Shown: positions 34,771 through 43,124 of the stretch, piece by piece
Numbering within the stretch: the first letter of the stretch is position 1
How the letters are laid out: the number at the start of each line of letters is the position of its first letter
Assembly: GCA_902470805.1 (NCBI GenBank)
Contig: CABRHX010000012.1
Span: 8,111-72,110, forward strand
DNA length: 64,000 nucleotides
Direction of reading: 5' to 3'
Source: an uncultured Collinsella sp.
GTDB lineage: Bacteria; Actinomycetota; Coriobacteriia; Coriobacteriales; Coriobacteriaceae
Notes under the pieces: model-generated
The model's database searches: none
Seen by the model: the letters and a program-made list of their open reading frames with translations, nothing else
Told to the model about the DNA's origin: nothing
Position numbers and translations under genes: made by a program

Positions 34771-35037
34771 TTAGAACGAGAGACTGTCGTTGGTGTTGGC
34801 GGCTTCGCCGTCGGCGAGCACGTCGTTGCCGTCGACGTCCTTAAGGAGCACCGAGACCTTCTGCTCGGCATCGGACAGGCGGGTGCGCAGGCTCTTGAGG
34901 AGCTCGACGCCGCGGGTATAGCTCTCGAGCGACTCCTCGAGCTCCATATCGCCCGACTCCAGGCTGCGGATGATGAGCTCCAGCTCCTGCGAGGCCTGCT
35001 TGTACGTAAGCTGCTCGACCGGGGTCTTCTCTGCCAT
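34771..35037 (-). CDS. xseB: Exonuclease VII small subunit
   Basis: 88 residues, with the XseB core LTYKQASQELELIIRSLESGDMELEES and LEESLESYTRGVELLKSL broken into two helices. It pairs with XseA in degrading single-stranded DNA and is placed 42 bases after xseA. The acidic C-terminal tail (SVLLKDVDGNDVLADGEAAN) is longer than the minimal family domain. GGAAAGGAAACAG precedes the ATG. Confidence 0.93.
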   Translation of the reverse strand: MAEKTPVEQLTYKQASQELELIIRSLESGDMELEESLESYTRGVELLKSLRTRLSDAEQKVSVLLKDVDGNDVLADGEAANTNDSLSF

Positions 35038-35079
35038 ATCTGTTTCCTTTCCTAAAGGTTTATCGCTATGAAACGCGGC

Positions 35080-36531
35080 TTACTCGACCGTATCGACCGT
35101 TGCCGCCACGTTGCCGTCTGCCATGCGCACACGAATGGCGTCGCCGGGCTTAAAGGTCTTGGCGCTCGTGGCCACACCGTCATCGCTGTACGCGATGGAG
35201 TAACCGCGGGCAAGCACCTTGAGCGGCGACAAGGCATCGAGCGACGCGGCAACTCGGCCGAGGTCGGACGCGGGTTTGCTGAGCATCGTGCGCCCCTGAT
35301 GCTCCAGGCGAGAGCTCGCGAGCGCGAGCGCATGGCGTTTGCCATCGAGCCCCGAGGTGCTTGCAACCAGGCGCTCGGGCAGGCGCTCAAAGTTGAAGCG
35401 GAATGTCCCGACCGAGCGTACTATGGCGCCGGACAGGCGATCGGCAGTCAGCGCAAGCTCAGACTCGCGACGCTCGACCATAAACGTTGGATCGTTGAGG
35501 CACGGGCGGCATGCGGCGGCATCGAGGGCATCGCCCAAGCGAGCCGTATAGGCATCCCAGGCACGGCGACCGCGCTGATCGAGCATCTCCAAATCAACCT
35601 GATTCGACCCAATCATCGATCCCATCGCGGCGCCCAGACGCTGATGGCGCGTCTCGAGCACGTCGGCCAACTCCGTCATAGCCGGTGCCACCGATTCCGC
35701 CGCTGCCGTTGGCGTGGAGGCGCGACGGTCGCTCACCATGTCGCAAATCGAGGTATCGGGCTCATGCCCAATGCCCGTCACCACAGGCACGGGACAAGCT
35801 GCCACCGCACGGGCAAGCTCCTCGTCGTTAAAGGTCATGAGGTCCTCGAAGGAACCGCCGCCACGCACGAGCAAAATGCAATCGGGCGCCGGCGTAATGG
35901 CAGCGGCGCGGTGCAAGCCTTCAATAAGCTCTGCCGGCGCGCCCTCGCCCTGGACCTTTGCGCCCACGCAGGCAAGCTCGACGAGCGGGTTGCGACGGCG
36001 CAAGGTACGCTTGACGTCGTCGATTACGGCACCCGAAAGCGAGGTGACGACCGCCACACGCGAGCAAAACACCGGAATGCGGCGCTTGCGCGCTTCGTCC
36101 ATCAGGCCCTCGCGGCGGAGCTTTTCGGCCAGTTGCGCCACTTGTTGACGCAGCAGGCCCTCCCCCGCCAGCGAGAACGAGCGGGCGACGAAGCTCATGC
36201 GACCCGTAGGCTTGTAGAGATTGAAGCTACCCTTAAAGCTTACCTGCATGCCGTCGCGCAAGTCGAAGGTGCGCTTAAGGTAGGCGCCCTTCCAGATGAT
36301 GCAGTCGACGGCCGCAGAGTCGTCCTTGATTTGGAAGTAGCAGTGGCCGCTTCGGGCATTGGGACCACGAAAACCCGTGACCTCACCCAAAACGCTCAGC
36401 TGCGGAATGGCATCGAGCGCGCCGGCGGCGATCTCCACCGCTTGGCTCACACTGAGCTCTTTGCGCTCTTGCTCGTCCGATCCGTCGAACTCGGCGGAAA
36501 CGGTATTGCCGGTCAGATTCCAGCCTGCCAC
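35080..36531 (-). CDS. xseA: Exonuclease VII large subunit
   Basis: 483 residues from GTG 36531, chosen because AAAGGAGG lies four bases upstream; an ATG frame to 36558 lacks such a site. It has an N-terminal OB-fold (LSVLGEVTGFRGPNARSGHCYF), then the catalytic domain with AVVTSLSGAVIDDVKRTL, LLVRGGGSFEDLMTFNDE and GIGHEPDTSICDMVSDRRAS, and a coiled-coil C-terminal part with ARGYSIAYSDD. Forms exonuclease VII with XseB. Confidence 0.95.
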   Translation of the reverse strand: MAGWNLTGNTVSAEFDGSDEQERKELSVSQAVEIAAGALDAIPQLSVLGEVTGFRGPNARSGHCYFQIKDDSAAVDCIIWKGAYLKRTFDLRDGMQVSFKGSFNLYKPTGRMSFVARSFSLAGEGLLRQQVAQLAEKLRREGLMDEARKRRIPVFCSRVAVVTSLSGAVIDDVKRTLRRRNPLVELACVGAKVQGEGAPAELIEGLHRAAAITPAPDCILLVRGGGSFEDLMTFNDEELARAVAACPVPVVTGIGHEPDTSICDMVSDRRASTPTAAAESVAPAMTELADVLETRHQRLGAAMGSMIGSNQVDLEMLDQRGRRAWDAYTARLGDALDAAACRPCLNDPTFMVERRESELALTADRLSGAIVRSVGTFRFNFERLPERLVASTSGLDGKRHALALASSRLEHQGRTMLSKPASDLGRVAASLDALSPLKVLARGYSIAYSDDGVATSAKTFKPGDAIRVRMADGNVAATVDTVE

Positions 36532-36600
36532 GCAGCCTCCTTTCGTCATCGTGCACATGGGCTCCGGCCCTGCGCAAATTCAAGTCCAACACATAGTACA

Positions 36601-36630
36601 GCGCCGCGTGGACACGAATCCCCGCGGCGC
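36601..36630 (-). terminator. GC-rich hairpin downstream of the Zn-protease gene
   Basis: GCGCCGCG pairs with CGCGGCGC around a 13-base loop, 17 bases after the protease stop. There is no T run, so its activity as a terminator is uncertain. Confidence 0.45.
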
Positions 36631-36646
36631 CTGCCTGTCCTATTTG

Positions 36647-37351
36647 TTATCGGTTGGAGTTTCTGTTGTAGCGAGCCATCAGGTAGAGCAGTTGAATGAT
36701 CGAAGTGAGCGCTGCGGCCACATAGGTAAGCGCGGCTGCCGTCAGCACCTTCTTGGCGCCGTTGACCTGCTTGGAACTCATGCCCGACTGCTCGATATAC
36801 GCCACGGCGCGGCGACTGGCATCGATCTCGACCGGCAGCGTAACCAGCTGGAACAACACGCTAAACGAGAAGAAGACCAGCGCGAGGGTCGTGAGCCCCG
36901 CGATGTTCATGAACAGGCCCATGAGCAGCACGATCGTCCAGGTGTTTTGGGTAAAGTTGACGACGGGGACCAAAGCGGTACGTACCTTCATCATGACATA
37001 GCCACTTTGACGCTGGGCGGCATGGCCCGCCTCGTGGCAGGCGACGGCAACGCTTGCGACCGACCCGCCCGAACGGTTGGCATCCGACAGATACAGGTTG
37101 TTGTCCTGCGGGTTGTAATGATCGGTGAGCTCGCCGGCAACGCCCTTGATGCCCACGGCACTACAACCGTTGGCGTCGAGCATGCGGCGAGCGACCGTGG
37201 CACCCGTATCGCCATCCGAGCGCACCTTGGACCACGTCCTGTACGTCGAGTTGATATAGCTCTGCGCGGCAAGGCCAAGCACCGTGCAGACAAGAACAAC
37301 CAGCAGGTACAGCGGGTCAATGCCAAAGCCGTATCCATAGTAATAAGGCAT
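36647..37351 (-). CDS. Membrane zinc metalloprotease, YugP/Zn_peptidase_2 family
   Basis: 234 residues. A Tyr/Gly-rich start is followed by a membrane span (LLVVLVCTVLGLAAQS), the zinc motif ACHEAGHAAQRQ (HExxH), and three more hydrophobic segments toward the C-terminus. This matches the neutral zinc metallopeptidase YugP family, whose substrates are not established. The Ile/Asn-rich region YNPQDNNLYLSDANR before the motif is a family landmark. It has a weak AGGAATTCGC ribosome-binding context and stands alone. Confidence 0.9.
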   Translation of the reverse strand: MPYYYGYGFGIDPLYLLVVLVCTVLGLAAQSYINSTYRTWSKVRSDGDTGATVARRMLDANGCSAVGIKGVAGELTDHYNPQDNNLYLSDANRSGGSVASVAVACHEAGHAAQRQSGYVMMKVRTALVPVVNFTQNTWTIVLLMGLFMNIAGLTTLALVFFSFSVLFQLVTLPVEIDASRRAVAYIEQSGMSSKQVNGAKKVLTAAALTYVAAALTSIIQLLYLMARYNRNSNR

Positions 37352-37415
37352 GCGAATTCCTCCGAATCGAGTTACACGTTGGAGGCATTCTACCCACTCA
37401 GCCGACTAGGCTTCC

Positions 37416-38549
37416 CTACAGAAGCTCGATTTTGCCGTCCTTCACGGTGAGTCCCATGTTGCCCGAGAGCAGATCGTCCAGGCGCGAGCCCACGAGCTCA
37501 AAGCGCCAGCCTTCGCGCAGGGAGCTCTGCTCGGGATGCTCAATATAGTCGGCCAGGTCATCGCGCGAGGCAATGACCGAGGTCGCCACGCCCGAGCGCT
37601 CGGCAACCAGTCGAATGAGCGCATACATCAGGTCCGTCACACTCTCCAACTCCGGCGAAATCTGACGGTGCCCGCGTACCATGAGCGGCAGGCGATCGTG
37701 TGGGCAGCTCGCACCGCGCTTAATGGCCATGAGCGCGCCGTCCACGTCGCGCTCCCCCAGCTGGTCGGTACCGCGAATGCTGCGGAACTCCTCAACACGA
37801 ACGGGATTACGTTTAACCAGGGCCAGCAGCGTATCGTCGGACATGACCCACTTGCGCGGGATGTTGCGGCGCTCGGCGCGGTCCTCGCGCCAAGCGGCAA
37901 GCTCGCGCGCAATGCCCAGCTGATGGCGGCTGCAGGAGTTGATGCGCTTGACCTTGCGGAATGCCTCATGGCGGTCGGCGCGGTAGTGTGACTCGTCGGC
38001 CAGCGGACGCAACTCGTCGAGCACCCAGTCCACGCGGCCCAGCTCACGCAGGCGGCTCATCATCTCGGTATAGGCGACGATCAGGTACTTGACGTCATCG
38101 ATCGCGTACTCGATCTGTTTGTCGGTCAGCGGGCGGCGCGACCAATCGGTCAGTGACTCGGTCTTGGGCAATGAGACGCCGCAAAACGTCTGCACGAGCG
38201 CGCCGTAGGAAATCTGCTGGCGCTCGCCCAAAAAGGCGGCGGCCACCTGCGTGTCAAAAATGGGACGCGGCAGCACGCCCACGGTATGGAGCATAACCTC
38301 CATATCCTGCGAGCAAGCGTGAAAGACCTTAGTCACGCTCTCGTCGGCCATAAGCTCAGCGAGCGGCGACAGGTCGTCGATCACCAGGGGATCGACCGCG
38401 ACGCTCTCGGCAGGGGTGGCAATCTGAACCAGGCACAGGCGCGGGTGGAACGTGCGCTCGCGCAAAAACTCGGTATCGACGGCAATCGCGTCGAACTCGC
38501 GGGCGCGCTGGCAGAAGTCGAGTAAAGCCTGATGTGTGGAAATGTACAT
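37416..38549 (-). CDS. rnd: Ribonuclease D
   Basis: 3'-5' exoribonuclease of the DEDDy type, 377 residues from ATG 38549. It has the exonuclease signatures IAVDTEFLRERTF (Asp-Glu), KVFHACSQDMEVML (Asp) and YAIDDVKYLIVAY (Asp and Tyr), then an HRDC domain (LAAWREDRAERRNIPRKWVM) and a further C-terminal HRDC-like part. It trims tRNA and other stable RNA 3' ends. The open frame extends 12 codons upstream; the shorter start fits the family N-terminus. Confidence 0.93.
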   Translation of the reverse strand: MYISTHQALLDFCQRAREFDAIAVDTEFLRERTFHPRLCLVQIATPAESVAVDPLVIDDLSPLAELMADESVTKVFHACSQDMEVMLHTVGVLPRPIFDTQVAAAFLGERQQISYGALVQTFCGVSLPKTESLTDWSRRPLTDKQIEYAIDDVKYLIVAYTEMMSRLRELGRVDWVLDELRPLADESHYRADRHEAFRKVKRINSCSRHQLGIARELAAWREDRAERRNIPRKWVMSDDTLLALVKRNPVRVEEFRSIRGTDQLGERDVDGALMAIKRGASCPHDRLPLMVRGHRQISPELESVTDLMYALIRLVAERSGVATSVIASRDDLADYIEHPEQSSLREGWRFELVGSRLDDLLSGNMGLTVKDGKIELL

Positions 38550-38647
38550 ATCAACCCATCGAATAAGGTTAGGCCCGAAAAACACGGGTAGGATATCGGC
38601 ATTGCCTTACAACTATACTCGGTTAGTCACAGAACGGGAACGTAAGT

Positions 38648-39565
38648 ATGCGCTGCCTTATCATCCACAACCCGGCATCGGGCCCCAGCTCAGATGAAAT
38701 CTACGCGTTCACGCACGCCCTCGCGCAGGGCGGCGACGAGGTCGTGATGCGCTTTATCGGCGATGGCATGGAACCCGAGGACGCCGTGGCAGACGTGCGC
38801 GAGTTTGATCGCGTGGTCGTTTCGGGCGGCGACGGCACCGTCTCCAACGTGCTCGACCAAATGCGCGGGTGCGGTGTCCCCACGCTCGTCTTCCCCTCCG
38901 GCACAGCCTGCCTGTTCTTTAACAACATCGGTAATGCCCCCGAGGCAGCGGCGCTTGCCAAGGCTTGCCGCGCCGGTCGCACGGTCAAAGTGGACATGGG
39001 CGAGCTCTTTTGGCTCGACGAGAACGGCAACGAGAAGCGCCACGGCTTTATCATCATCGCCGGCTCGGGCTTCGACGCCGAGATCATGATGAAGGCCGCC
39101 CCCGCCAAAAACGACATCGGCGAGATCGCCTATTTCCTGTCGGCGCTCGCCACACCCAACCCCACGGTGGCGCATTTTACGATTGAGCATGACGGCATTG
39201 TCGAGGAGCTCGATGGCATCTGCTGCATGGCCGGCAACACCTCGGTCATTCAAAACGATATCAACCTGTTCCCCGATTGCCGCATGAACGACGGCATGGT
39301 CGACATCGCGGTCATCGAGCCCGTAAAAACCGTCCAGCTCCTGCCCACTGTGATCACCGCTGCGCTTGACCCCGCCGGTAAGGTACTCGGGCGCCCGCAG
39401 TTCAAGATCATCCAGACCAAGGAAGCCAAGATTACCTGCACCCCGTCGCTGGGCATGCAGTTCGATGGCGAGATTATCTCCAGCAATTCGGGCGTCTTTG
39501 GAGCCCGCGCGCTTCCGCAATGCCTCGACCTCATCGTCGACGAATTCTCACCGCTTGGTAAATAG
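38648..39565 (+). CDS. Diacylglycerol/lipid kinase family protein
   Basis: 305 residues of the DAGK catalytic family. Landmarks are LIIHNPASGP, VVVSGGDGTVSNVLDQM and LVFPSGTACLFFNNIG (family P-G-T-x-N-D region, here TACLF), with a C-terminal all-beta domain (GMQFDGEII). Enzymes of this type phosphorylate diacylglycerol or related lipids to recycle phosphatidate. The substitution of the usual N-D after the GT motif by C-L suggests a divergent substrate. The 30-residue membrane peptide follows 9 bases later. Confidence 0.88.
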   Translation: MRCLIIHNPASGPSSDEIYAFTHALAQGGDEVVMRFIGDGMEPEDAVADVREFDRVVVSGGDGTVSNVLDQMRGCGVPTLVFPSGTACLFFNNIGNAPEAAALAKACRAGRTVKVDMGELFWLDENGNEKRHGFIIIAGSGFDAEIMMKAAPAKNDIGEIAYFLSALATPNPTVAHFTIEHDGIVEELDGICCMAGNTSVIQNDINLFPDCRMNDGMVDIAVIEPVKTVQLLPTVITAALDPAGKVLGRPQFKIIQTKEAKITCTPSLGMQFDGEIISSNSGVFGARALPQCLDLIVDEFSPLGK

Positions 39566-39574
39566 GAGGACCCC

Positions 39575-39667
39575 ATGAACGACAATCCCCTGATCGGCTT
39601 TATCATCATCGTTTTGGCCATGCTCGTCGGCTATGCGATCAACGTGATCCACCGCCGGAAGAAGTAA
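39575..39667 (+). CDS. 30-residue single-span membrane peptide
   Basis: Encodes MNDNPLIGFIIIVLAMLVGY followed by AINVIHRRKK and a stop. It is one hydrophobic helix (residues 6-24) with a basic C-terminus, implying the C-terminus stays in the cytoplasm. A perfect AGGAGG lies five bases before the ATG, 9 bases after the lipid kinase stop, and a terminator follows. These signals make translation likely. The function is unknown; small proteins in this position often modulate a membrane enzyme, and the lipid kinase is the obvious partner. Confidence 0.75.
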   Translation: MNDNPLIGFIIIVLAMLVGYAINVIHRRKK

Positions 39668-39702
39668 TTCCACATTGGTATGATATTCATCCAATTATCG
39701 TC

Positions 39703-39746
39703 TCCCCTGCTGTTTATGCATTTGCCAAACAGCGGGGGATTTTTCA
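39703..39746 (+). terminator. Intrinsic terminator after the lipid kinase operon
   Basis: TCCCCTGCTGTTT pairs with AAACAGCGGGGGA (one G-U) around an 11-base loop, followed by TTTTTC. Confidence 0.9.
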
Positions 39747-39800
39747 TTTCGGTATTTCCAGACGCTTTATCCAGATACAGTAATTGCAGGGCGTCTTTAT

Positions 39801-39953
39801 TTGGCTAAAGCTACAGACTGAGTATAATTAACCGCTCATCGTATATTTCATTACGCTTATCGAGTAAGTATTTTTCATAGATGAATATTGTTTCCGATTC
39901 GTTACGCTAAGGGAGTGTCTTTATTGGCTGAAGCCCTCTGGCGACAGAGGGCT
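39801..39953 (+). promoter_or_regulatory. Promoter and leader of the C69 dipeptidase gene
   Basis: TTGGCT at 39801-39806 and TATAAT at 39823-39828 are 16 bases apart, a good vegetative promoter. The leader would be about 140 bases. It contains a hairpin AGCCCTCT/AGAGGGCT (39932-39953) followed by TTCG just before the GGGAGGG ribosome-binding site. The phrase GTCTTTATT(T)GGCT occurs both over the -35 region and again at about 39917. Confidence 0.55.
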
Positions 39954-39973
39954 TTCGCACGCTGGGAGGGATT

Positions 39974-41938
39974 ATGAGGAAAACTCACCCCGTCAACGCG
40001 CTCAAAAAGCTGGGCATAGGCCTCGCCTTTGGAGCTGCAACCATCATGTCCATGCCGACCTCTGCGCTCGCCTGCACGCAGATGTACATGGGCAAAGATC
40101 TAACGGCCGACGGCAACACGTACTATGGCCGTGCCGAGGACTTTGGCAAGCGCTATCTCAAGCACTATGGCATCGAACCCGCCCACGAAGCCGGCTTTAC
40201 GTACAGCTCGAATGAGTCTGCTTTCGAATACACTTCGAATAAGCCTACATATCGCTACAGCTACGTACGTGACCATCCCTCCAATTGGGAGGGCCACACC
40301 GACGCCTACTCCGAAGCCGGTATCAACGAGAAGGGTGTCTCTTGCTCCGCTACGCTGAGCACCTCCTATAACGAGGATGCCAAAGCAGCAGACCCAATCG
40401 ATGAGGCTACCGGCATCGGCGAGTACAGCTACGGCAGCGTCATCCTGGGCCAGAGCGCCAATGCCCGCGAGGGCGTCGAGCTCCTCGGCAGCCTGATCGA
40501 CGAGCAGGGCACTTGCACTAACGACCAGATCATTATCGCCGACAACAACGAGACCTGGCTGTTCGCCACGCTTTCTGCCCATCAATGGATTGCCATGAAG
40601 CTGGCCGACGACGTCGCCTCACTCAACCCCAACATCGGCAGCCTCAACTACGATGTCGACCTGAACGATACTGAGAACTGCCTGCACTCCAAGGACATCG
40701 AGTCCATGCCCGTGGAGAAGGGTTTCGCCAAATACTCCGCTGACGGTAAATTCGATGTCGCCCAAACGTATGGCGAAAGCCTCGCCGATTCTGGCGTTAA
40801 CCAATGGTCCCGCTATGTGCAAGGCCGCCATTATTATGCTAGTCAGCTGACCGAAGGCACGGATTACGAAATTAAAACTATCACCGATAAGGATGGAAAA
40901 CCCGTCCAAAAGGGAGCTATGGTCAGCGAAATCCAGCCTCTGTTCTTCAAGCCTGGCAAGTCTGGTTGGAGCACCTTTGAGCTGATTCGTGCCTTCGGCA
41001 ACCGCGGAGAGAACGTCCCTGGTCTCAACGCGAACACTGATGGCGTTTATTGCATCGGCAGCGAGCGCAACACCGAGATCAATCTCTTCCAGATTCGTCG
41101 CGGGTATGATCCCGAAGTCGCTACCATCCAGTGGGAAATGCTCTCCCGTGCCGCGTACTCTGTCGCCATCCCGCTGTACTCCGCTCTGATAACTGAAGTT
41201 AGCCCCTACTTCAGCGATCAGACCGTCTCCTTCGACCACTGCAATGCGAAAGACGTCGTGTACAACGAGGAGCCCGAGAACTCCATTAACTACGTCCTCA
41301 TGGACATCAGCTCGCTCTGCTTTGAGAACCCTGACACCCTTGGTACCAGTGTCCGCACCTACCTCGACGCGCTCCAGAACGAGCTCATCGAGCAGAACAA
41401 GGAAGTTGACGCCGCTATGCTGGCCGAGACGACCACCGAGGGTCGCACCGCTCTGGCCAACAAGGCAGGCAAGGCTGCCACCGAGAACACCTACAAGAAG
41501 TGCAAGGCCCTGCTCCAGGAGATGCGCGCTTATCAGAAGGCCGGAAACTTTGACGAGCGCTTCACCCCGAGCGACCTGAACACCGAGACCAAGGGCCTCA
41601 AGGAGTCCATCACCTACGCCAAGGACGCCCTTGCCACCGACCCGGTCACCCCGGATCAGCCCGGCACTCCCGAGCAGCCCGGTAAGCCCGAACAGCCCAG
41701 CACCCCCGAGCAGCCTGAGCAGCCCACTAAGCCCGAGCAGCCCGCTGTCAAGCCTGAGAAGCCTGGCAAGTCGGACAACACCACGACCACGGTAACCACC
41801 AACAAGACGAACACCAAGGGCGGCCTGCCCACCACTGGCGATCGTTTTGATGGCCGCATGGTGGCCGCATTCGCCATCGCTGGCGTTGCCGTCATCTCCG
41901 CAGGCGGTTATATCCTCTATCGCCGCAACAAGGAGTAA
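39974..41938 (+). CDS. Cell-wall-anchored C69 dipeptidase with LPTTG motif
   Basis: 654 residues. A signal peptide (KKLGIGLAFGAATIMSMPTS) ends in ALA, directly followed by Cys34. C69 (PepD-type) dipeptidases are N-terminal nucleophile enzymes, so signal peptidase cleavage at ALA|C would itself expose the nucleophile. The catalytic domain spans about 34-520 (TYYGRAEDFGKR, DGVYCIGSERNTEIN). A Pro/Glu/Gln/Lys-rich repeat (about 555-600) follows, then LPTTG, a membrane helix and RRNKE, the sortase signal. It probably degrades dipeptides at the surface and feeds amino-acid fermentation. Confidence 0.93.
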   Translation: MRKTHPVNALKKLGIGLAFGAATIMSMPTSALACTQMYMGKDLTADGNTYYGRAEDFGKRYLKHYGIEPAHEAGFTYSSNESAFEYTSNKPTYRYSYVRDHPSNWEGHTDAYSEAGINEKGVSCSATLSTSYNEDAKAADPIDEATGIGEYSYGSVILGQSANAREGVELLGSLIDEQGTCTNDQIIIADNNETWLFATLSAHQWIAMKLADDVASLNPNIGSLNYDVDLNDTENCLHSKDIESMPVEKGFAKYSADGKFDVAQTYGESLADSGVNQWSRYVQGRHYYASQLTEGTDYEIKTITDKDGKPVQKGAMVSEIQPLFFKPGKSGWSTFELIRAFGNRGENVPGLNANTDGVYCIGSERNTEINLFQIRRGYDPEVATIQWEMLSRAAYSVAIPLYSALITEVSPYFSDQTVSFDHCNAKDVVYNEEPENSINYVLMDISSLCFENPDTLGTSVRTYLDALQNELIEQNKEVDAAMLAETTTEGRTALANKAGKAATENTYKKCKALLQEMRAYQKAGNFDERFTPSDLNTETKGLKESITYAKDALATDPVTPDQPGTPEQPGKPEQPSTPEQPEQPTKPEQPAVKPEKPGKSDNTTTTVTTNKTNTKGGLPTTGDRFDGRMVAAFAIAGVAVISAGGYILYRRNKE

Positions 41939-41949
41939 TCCCTCACTGG

Positions 41950-41998
41950 TGCGGGCGGGATGGCACGGGTTGCCCCACCCGCTCAGCCCGCCTTTTTG
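41950..41998 (+). terminator. Terminator of the C69 dipeptidase gene
   Basis: Outer stem GCGGGC/GCCCGC with an imperfect inner stem, followed by CTTTTTGACC. A separate AT-only palindrome, AAATCTTTT/AAAAGATTT (42019-42039), lies beyond it. Confidence 0.7.
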
Positions 41999-42125
41999 AC
42001 CGGTGGGAAACCCACCTGAAATCTTTTTAAAAAAGATTTCCCCGCACGCACTTCGCTGTGCTATAGTGCAGCGCAACAGCAACTAGGTGCGACCGTGCCA
42101 CGGCATCACGAAAGGAGCCACCAAC

Positions 42126-42194
42126 ATGAAGAACACGATGAAGTCTCTCAACAACTGGTGGTGGCGTGATGCGAATACGATCGGTCGACAGTGA
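42126..42194 (+). CDS. Tryptophan leader peptide (22 residues, Trp-Trp-Trp)
   Basis: Reads MKNTMKSLNNWWWRDANTIG followed by RQ and a stop. AAAGGAG lies 10 bases before the ATG. Three consecutive Trp codons (42156-42164) in a short peptide, followed by a terminator hairpin and a tryptophan-type S component gene, are the hallmarks of ribosome-mediated attenuation. A candidate promoter has TATAGT at 42062-42067, about 60 bases upstream. Confidence 0.88.
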   Translation: MKNTMKSLNNWWWRDANTIGRQ

Positions 42195-42262
42195 GTCCCT
42201 CACGCCTGTTTTTGCGCTCTAGGTGATTGGAAGGCCTCCGGTTTCGACCGGAGGCCTTTTTC
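42163..42262 (+). promoter_or_regulatory. Transcription attenuator of the ECF tryptophan transporter
   Basis: The terminator stem AAGGCCTCCGGT/ACCGGAGGCCTT (42231-42242 and 42247-42258) with a TTCG loop is followed by TTTCT. Upstream, GGCGTGA (42163-42169), inside and just after the Trp codons, can pair with TCACGCC (42200-42206). A ribosome stalled at WWW would block that pairing. The freed strand could then pair with AGGTGA (about 42221-42226), which abuts the terminator stem. The terminator is clear; the exact antiterminator is inferred. Confidence 0.75.
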
Positions 42263-42338
42263 TATCTCGAGCCCGATCGCATTCGCATCACGCGCCCCCG
42301 CTTTTCTCTTGCACCCCCCTTCCGAAAGGATTTTCACC

Positions 42339-42911
42339 ATGTCTCAGAACACCACCGCCACCCAGCCCCGCACCGTCCAGACCGCCGACCGCGGCAAGCT
42401 CGACGTCCGCGCTCTCGTCCTGCTCGCCATCCTGCTCGCTGCAGGCTTCATCCTCAACTTCACCGTCGGCAAGGCCATCTCGGGCATCTCGGGCGGCATG
42501 ATCAGCCCCGAGTTCATCATCTCGGCCTTCTGCCTCACCATCCTGGTCGTTCGCCCCAACATCGGCCAGGCGCTCGTCATTGGCCTTATCTCGGCTGCCG
42601 TGATCCAGATCACCACCACTTCGCCGTTCGTTGATTTTGCCGCTGAGGGCATCGCCGCCATGCTCATGGCCGGCATCGTCAACGCCGCCGGCAAGAACGG
42701 TCAGGTCAAGCCCGCGATCGCCATTGTCGCAACCTTCCTGACCACCTTTGTCTCCGGCGTCATCTTCATGGTCATCAAGATGGCCATGCTCGGCGTGGTC
42801 GGCGAGCTCGCCGCCGCCATGCTGCCCGTCGTCGCCATGACCGCCGTCTTTAACGCCATTCTGGTCGGCGCCCTCTACCTGCCCATCCAGAAGGCCCTTA
42901 GGCTCAACTAA
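42339..42911 (+). CDS. trpP: TrpP-like ECF substrate-binding (S) component, probable tryptophan transporter
   Basis: 190 residues with a 25-residue soluble N-terminus and six hydrophobic segments, starting ALVLLAILLAAGFILNFTVG. The segment GGMISPEFIISAFCLTILVV matches the TrpP/tryptophan transporter family, which has the S-component fold. AAAGGA lies 8 bases before ATG 42339. The Trp leader and attenuator directly upstream support tryptophan as substrate. The ATPase and T component genes follow after a 213-base gap that holds repeat elements. Confidence 0.85.
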   Translation: MSQNTTATQPRTVQTADRGKLDVRALVLLAILLAAGFILNFTVGKAISGISGGMISPEFIISAFCLTILVVRPNIGQALVIGLISAAVIQITTTSPFVDFAAEGIAAMLMAGIVNAAGKNGQVKPAIAIVATFLTTFVSGVIFMVIKMAMLGVVGELAAAMLPVVAMTAVFNAILVGALYLPIQKALRLN

Positions 42912-42917
42912 CCCGCT

Positions 42918-43018
42918 CGGCTTTACGAGCCACCCCATCTTGGCGTTCATTCGTCGCTCGCGTACCCAAGTACGCTTCGCTCCTCTTTCGCGCCAACCTG
43001 GGGCCCCTCGTAAAGCCG
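42918..43018 (+). repeat. Variable-stem intergenic element, family I copy B
   Basis: Outer stem CGGCTTTACGAG with CTCGTAAAGCCG, continued imperfectly by TTGGCG/CGCCAA (arms 42918-42945 and 42991-43018). The loop (42946-42990) holds TCGCGTACCCAAGTACGC, itself a small hairpin, and CTCCTCTTTC. Over about 50 bases it matches the core of copy C (58397-58448) with few changes, while the stems differ. It lies inside the transporter operon. The flanking blocks of copies A and C are not seen here. Confidence 0.85.
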
Positions 43019-43037
43019 TCTCCGTGCTTCACCACCA

Positions 43038-43105
43038 AAGACCGTCCCAAACAACGAGCTTTTTTGGGACGGTCTTAAACAACTGGTCATTTAAGACTGT
43101 CCCCA
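43038..43105 (+). repeat. GGGACGGTCTT hairpin and partial repeat before the ECF ATPase gene
   Basis: AAGACCGTCCCA (43038-43049) pairs with TGGGACGGTCTT (43065-43076). A third, slightly different copy, AAGACTGTCCCC, follows at 43093-43104. With the T-rich loop it may act as a weak terminator or processing site between the S component and the energizing module. Confidence 0.65.
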
Positions 43106-43124
43106 ATGACTATGAAAGGTATCC

